A DNA stretch of 7,375 nucleotides from Oscillospiraceae bacterium (GTDB lineage Bacteria; Bacillota; Clostridia; Oscillospirales; CAG-272). The position numbers and the translations under genes are program-made. Numbering within the stretch: the stretch's first letter is position 1; each line of letters begins with the position of its first letter. The notes under the pieces are model-generated. The model was given only the letters and a program-made list of their open reading frames with translations. It ran no database searches and was not told where the DNA came from. This document shows, one piece after another, positions 6,897 through 7,375 of the stretch. The DNA lies in the NCBI GenBank assembly GCA_015063655.1, contig SVTU01000071.1, positions 1 through 7,375 of the forward strand, given 5' to 3'.

Positions 6897-7375
6897 ATGG
6901 GAAAAATCAAAGTGATCTGCACGTCTACGGGGTGCATTGAGTACGCCCCCGAGCGATACCGTGAGCTGGGGATCGATATCCTTCGCATTCACGTGTTCTT
7001 TAACGGCAACGAATACCGAGAGGGCTTGGATCTTGATCCCGTTGCCTTCTATCGGGAGCTTGAGACCATCGAGGACCCTAAAAATCATCTTCCCTCAACG
7101 GGTATGCCCGAGACAGAGGAGATCAGAGCCTGCTTCGAGCGGGCGCTTGACGAGGGCTGTGACGAGGTAATGGTGTTTGCCCTGTCCTCGGCGCTTGGCG
7201 GTACGTACAATAAAATCTGCCTGGTTGCCAAGGAGTATGAGGATCGCCTAACTATTCATGCCATCGATACCAAGATCACCTGCTTTGGCGAGGGATTGCT
7301 TGCTATCAAGGCCGCTACGTGGGCAAAGGAAGGGAAAACAAGCGAAGAGATCCTTCGGGAGATCCGCTGGATGAT
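6897..7375 (+). CDS. DegV family fatty-acid-binding protein, probable FakB (3' end cut by window)
   Basis: ATG 6897, preceded by AAGGAG at 6885-6890, opens a frame that runs to the right edge with no stop; 159 residues are visible out of the roughly 280 usual for DegV. Family hallmarks are an N-terminal beta strand with TST (9-11), the GNEYREGLDLDPVAFYREL region (37-55; compare GxxYxDGxDI..xEFY), LPSTGMP (65-71, where xTSQP is typical), and FALSSALGGTYN (94-105; usually ISSxLSGTY). Then comes IHAIDTKITCFGEGLL (120-135), matching the usual VIDS...GxG strand and helix. DegV/FakB proteins bind a fatty acid and present its carboxylate to FakA. The Thr near 68 and Ser98 lie where carboxylate-binding Thr and Ser are expected. 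The location, 10 bases after plsX and in an operon with fakA, makes the FakB role likely. The fatty-acid specificity cannot be told, and the C-terminal half is outside the window. Confidence 0.9.
   Translation, partial: MGKIKVICTSTGCIEYAPERYRELGIDILRIHVFFNGNEYREGLDLDPVAFYRELETIEDPKNHLPSTGMPETEEIRACFERALDEGCDEVMVFALSSALGGTYNKICLVAKEYEDRLTIHAIDTKITCFGEGLLAIKAATWAKEGKTSEEILREIRWM

Overview
The window reads as chromosomal DNA of an anaerobic member of the Bacillota, most likely an uncultured gut-type Clostridia. The signs are strong AGGAGG-type ribosome binding sites, a Gram-positive style lipoprotein signal, tight co-directional gene packing, and a FakA/PlsX/DegV fatty-acid module. All seven genes are on the plus strand. 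I saw no mobile element, tRNA, rRNA or CRISPR array. The genus cannot be named from sequence alone.

Left block (1-4147): a DUF4956 integral membrane protein, cut by the left edge, is followed after 15 bases by a lipoprotein with a right-handed beta-helix-like repeat domain (DUF4353-type, 'carbohydrate-binding domain-containing'). A strong hairpin terminator comes next. Then come an OmpR-family response regulator and a HAMP sensor histidine kinase that overlap by 4 bases. A second strong terminator closes the block. DUF4956 proteins are known to sit beside VTC-type polyphosphate polymerase and CotH-like genes, so the missing upstream neighbour may be one of these. The likely picture is an uncharacterised cell-envelope system with its own two-component regulator.

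Right block (4148-7375): an intergenic region with a near-ideal extended -10 promoter leads into a second operon. It encodes FakA (fatty acid kinase), a divergent PlsX (acyl-phosphate:ACP transacylase) and a DegV/FakB-family fatty-acid-binding protein cut by the right edge. The gaps are only 13 and 10 bases. Together these could capture a fatty acid (DegV/FakB), phosphorylate it (FakA) and exchange the acyl phosphate with acyl-ACP (PlsX). That would be a self-contained route for using exogenous or recycled fatty acids in phospholipid synthesis.

The points most worth following are the undescribed envelope operon with a terminator in its middle, the cysteine-containing beta-helix lipoprotein, and the compact fakA-plsX-degV cassette in which both plsX and degV depart from canonical motifs.
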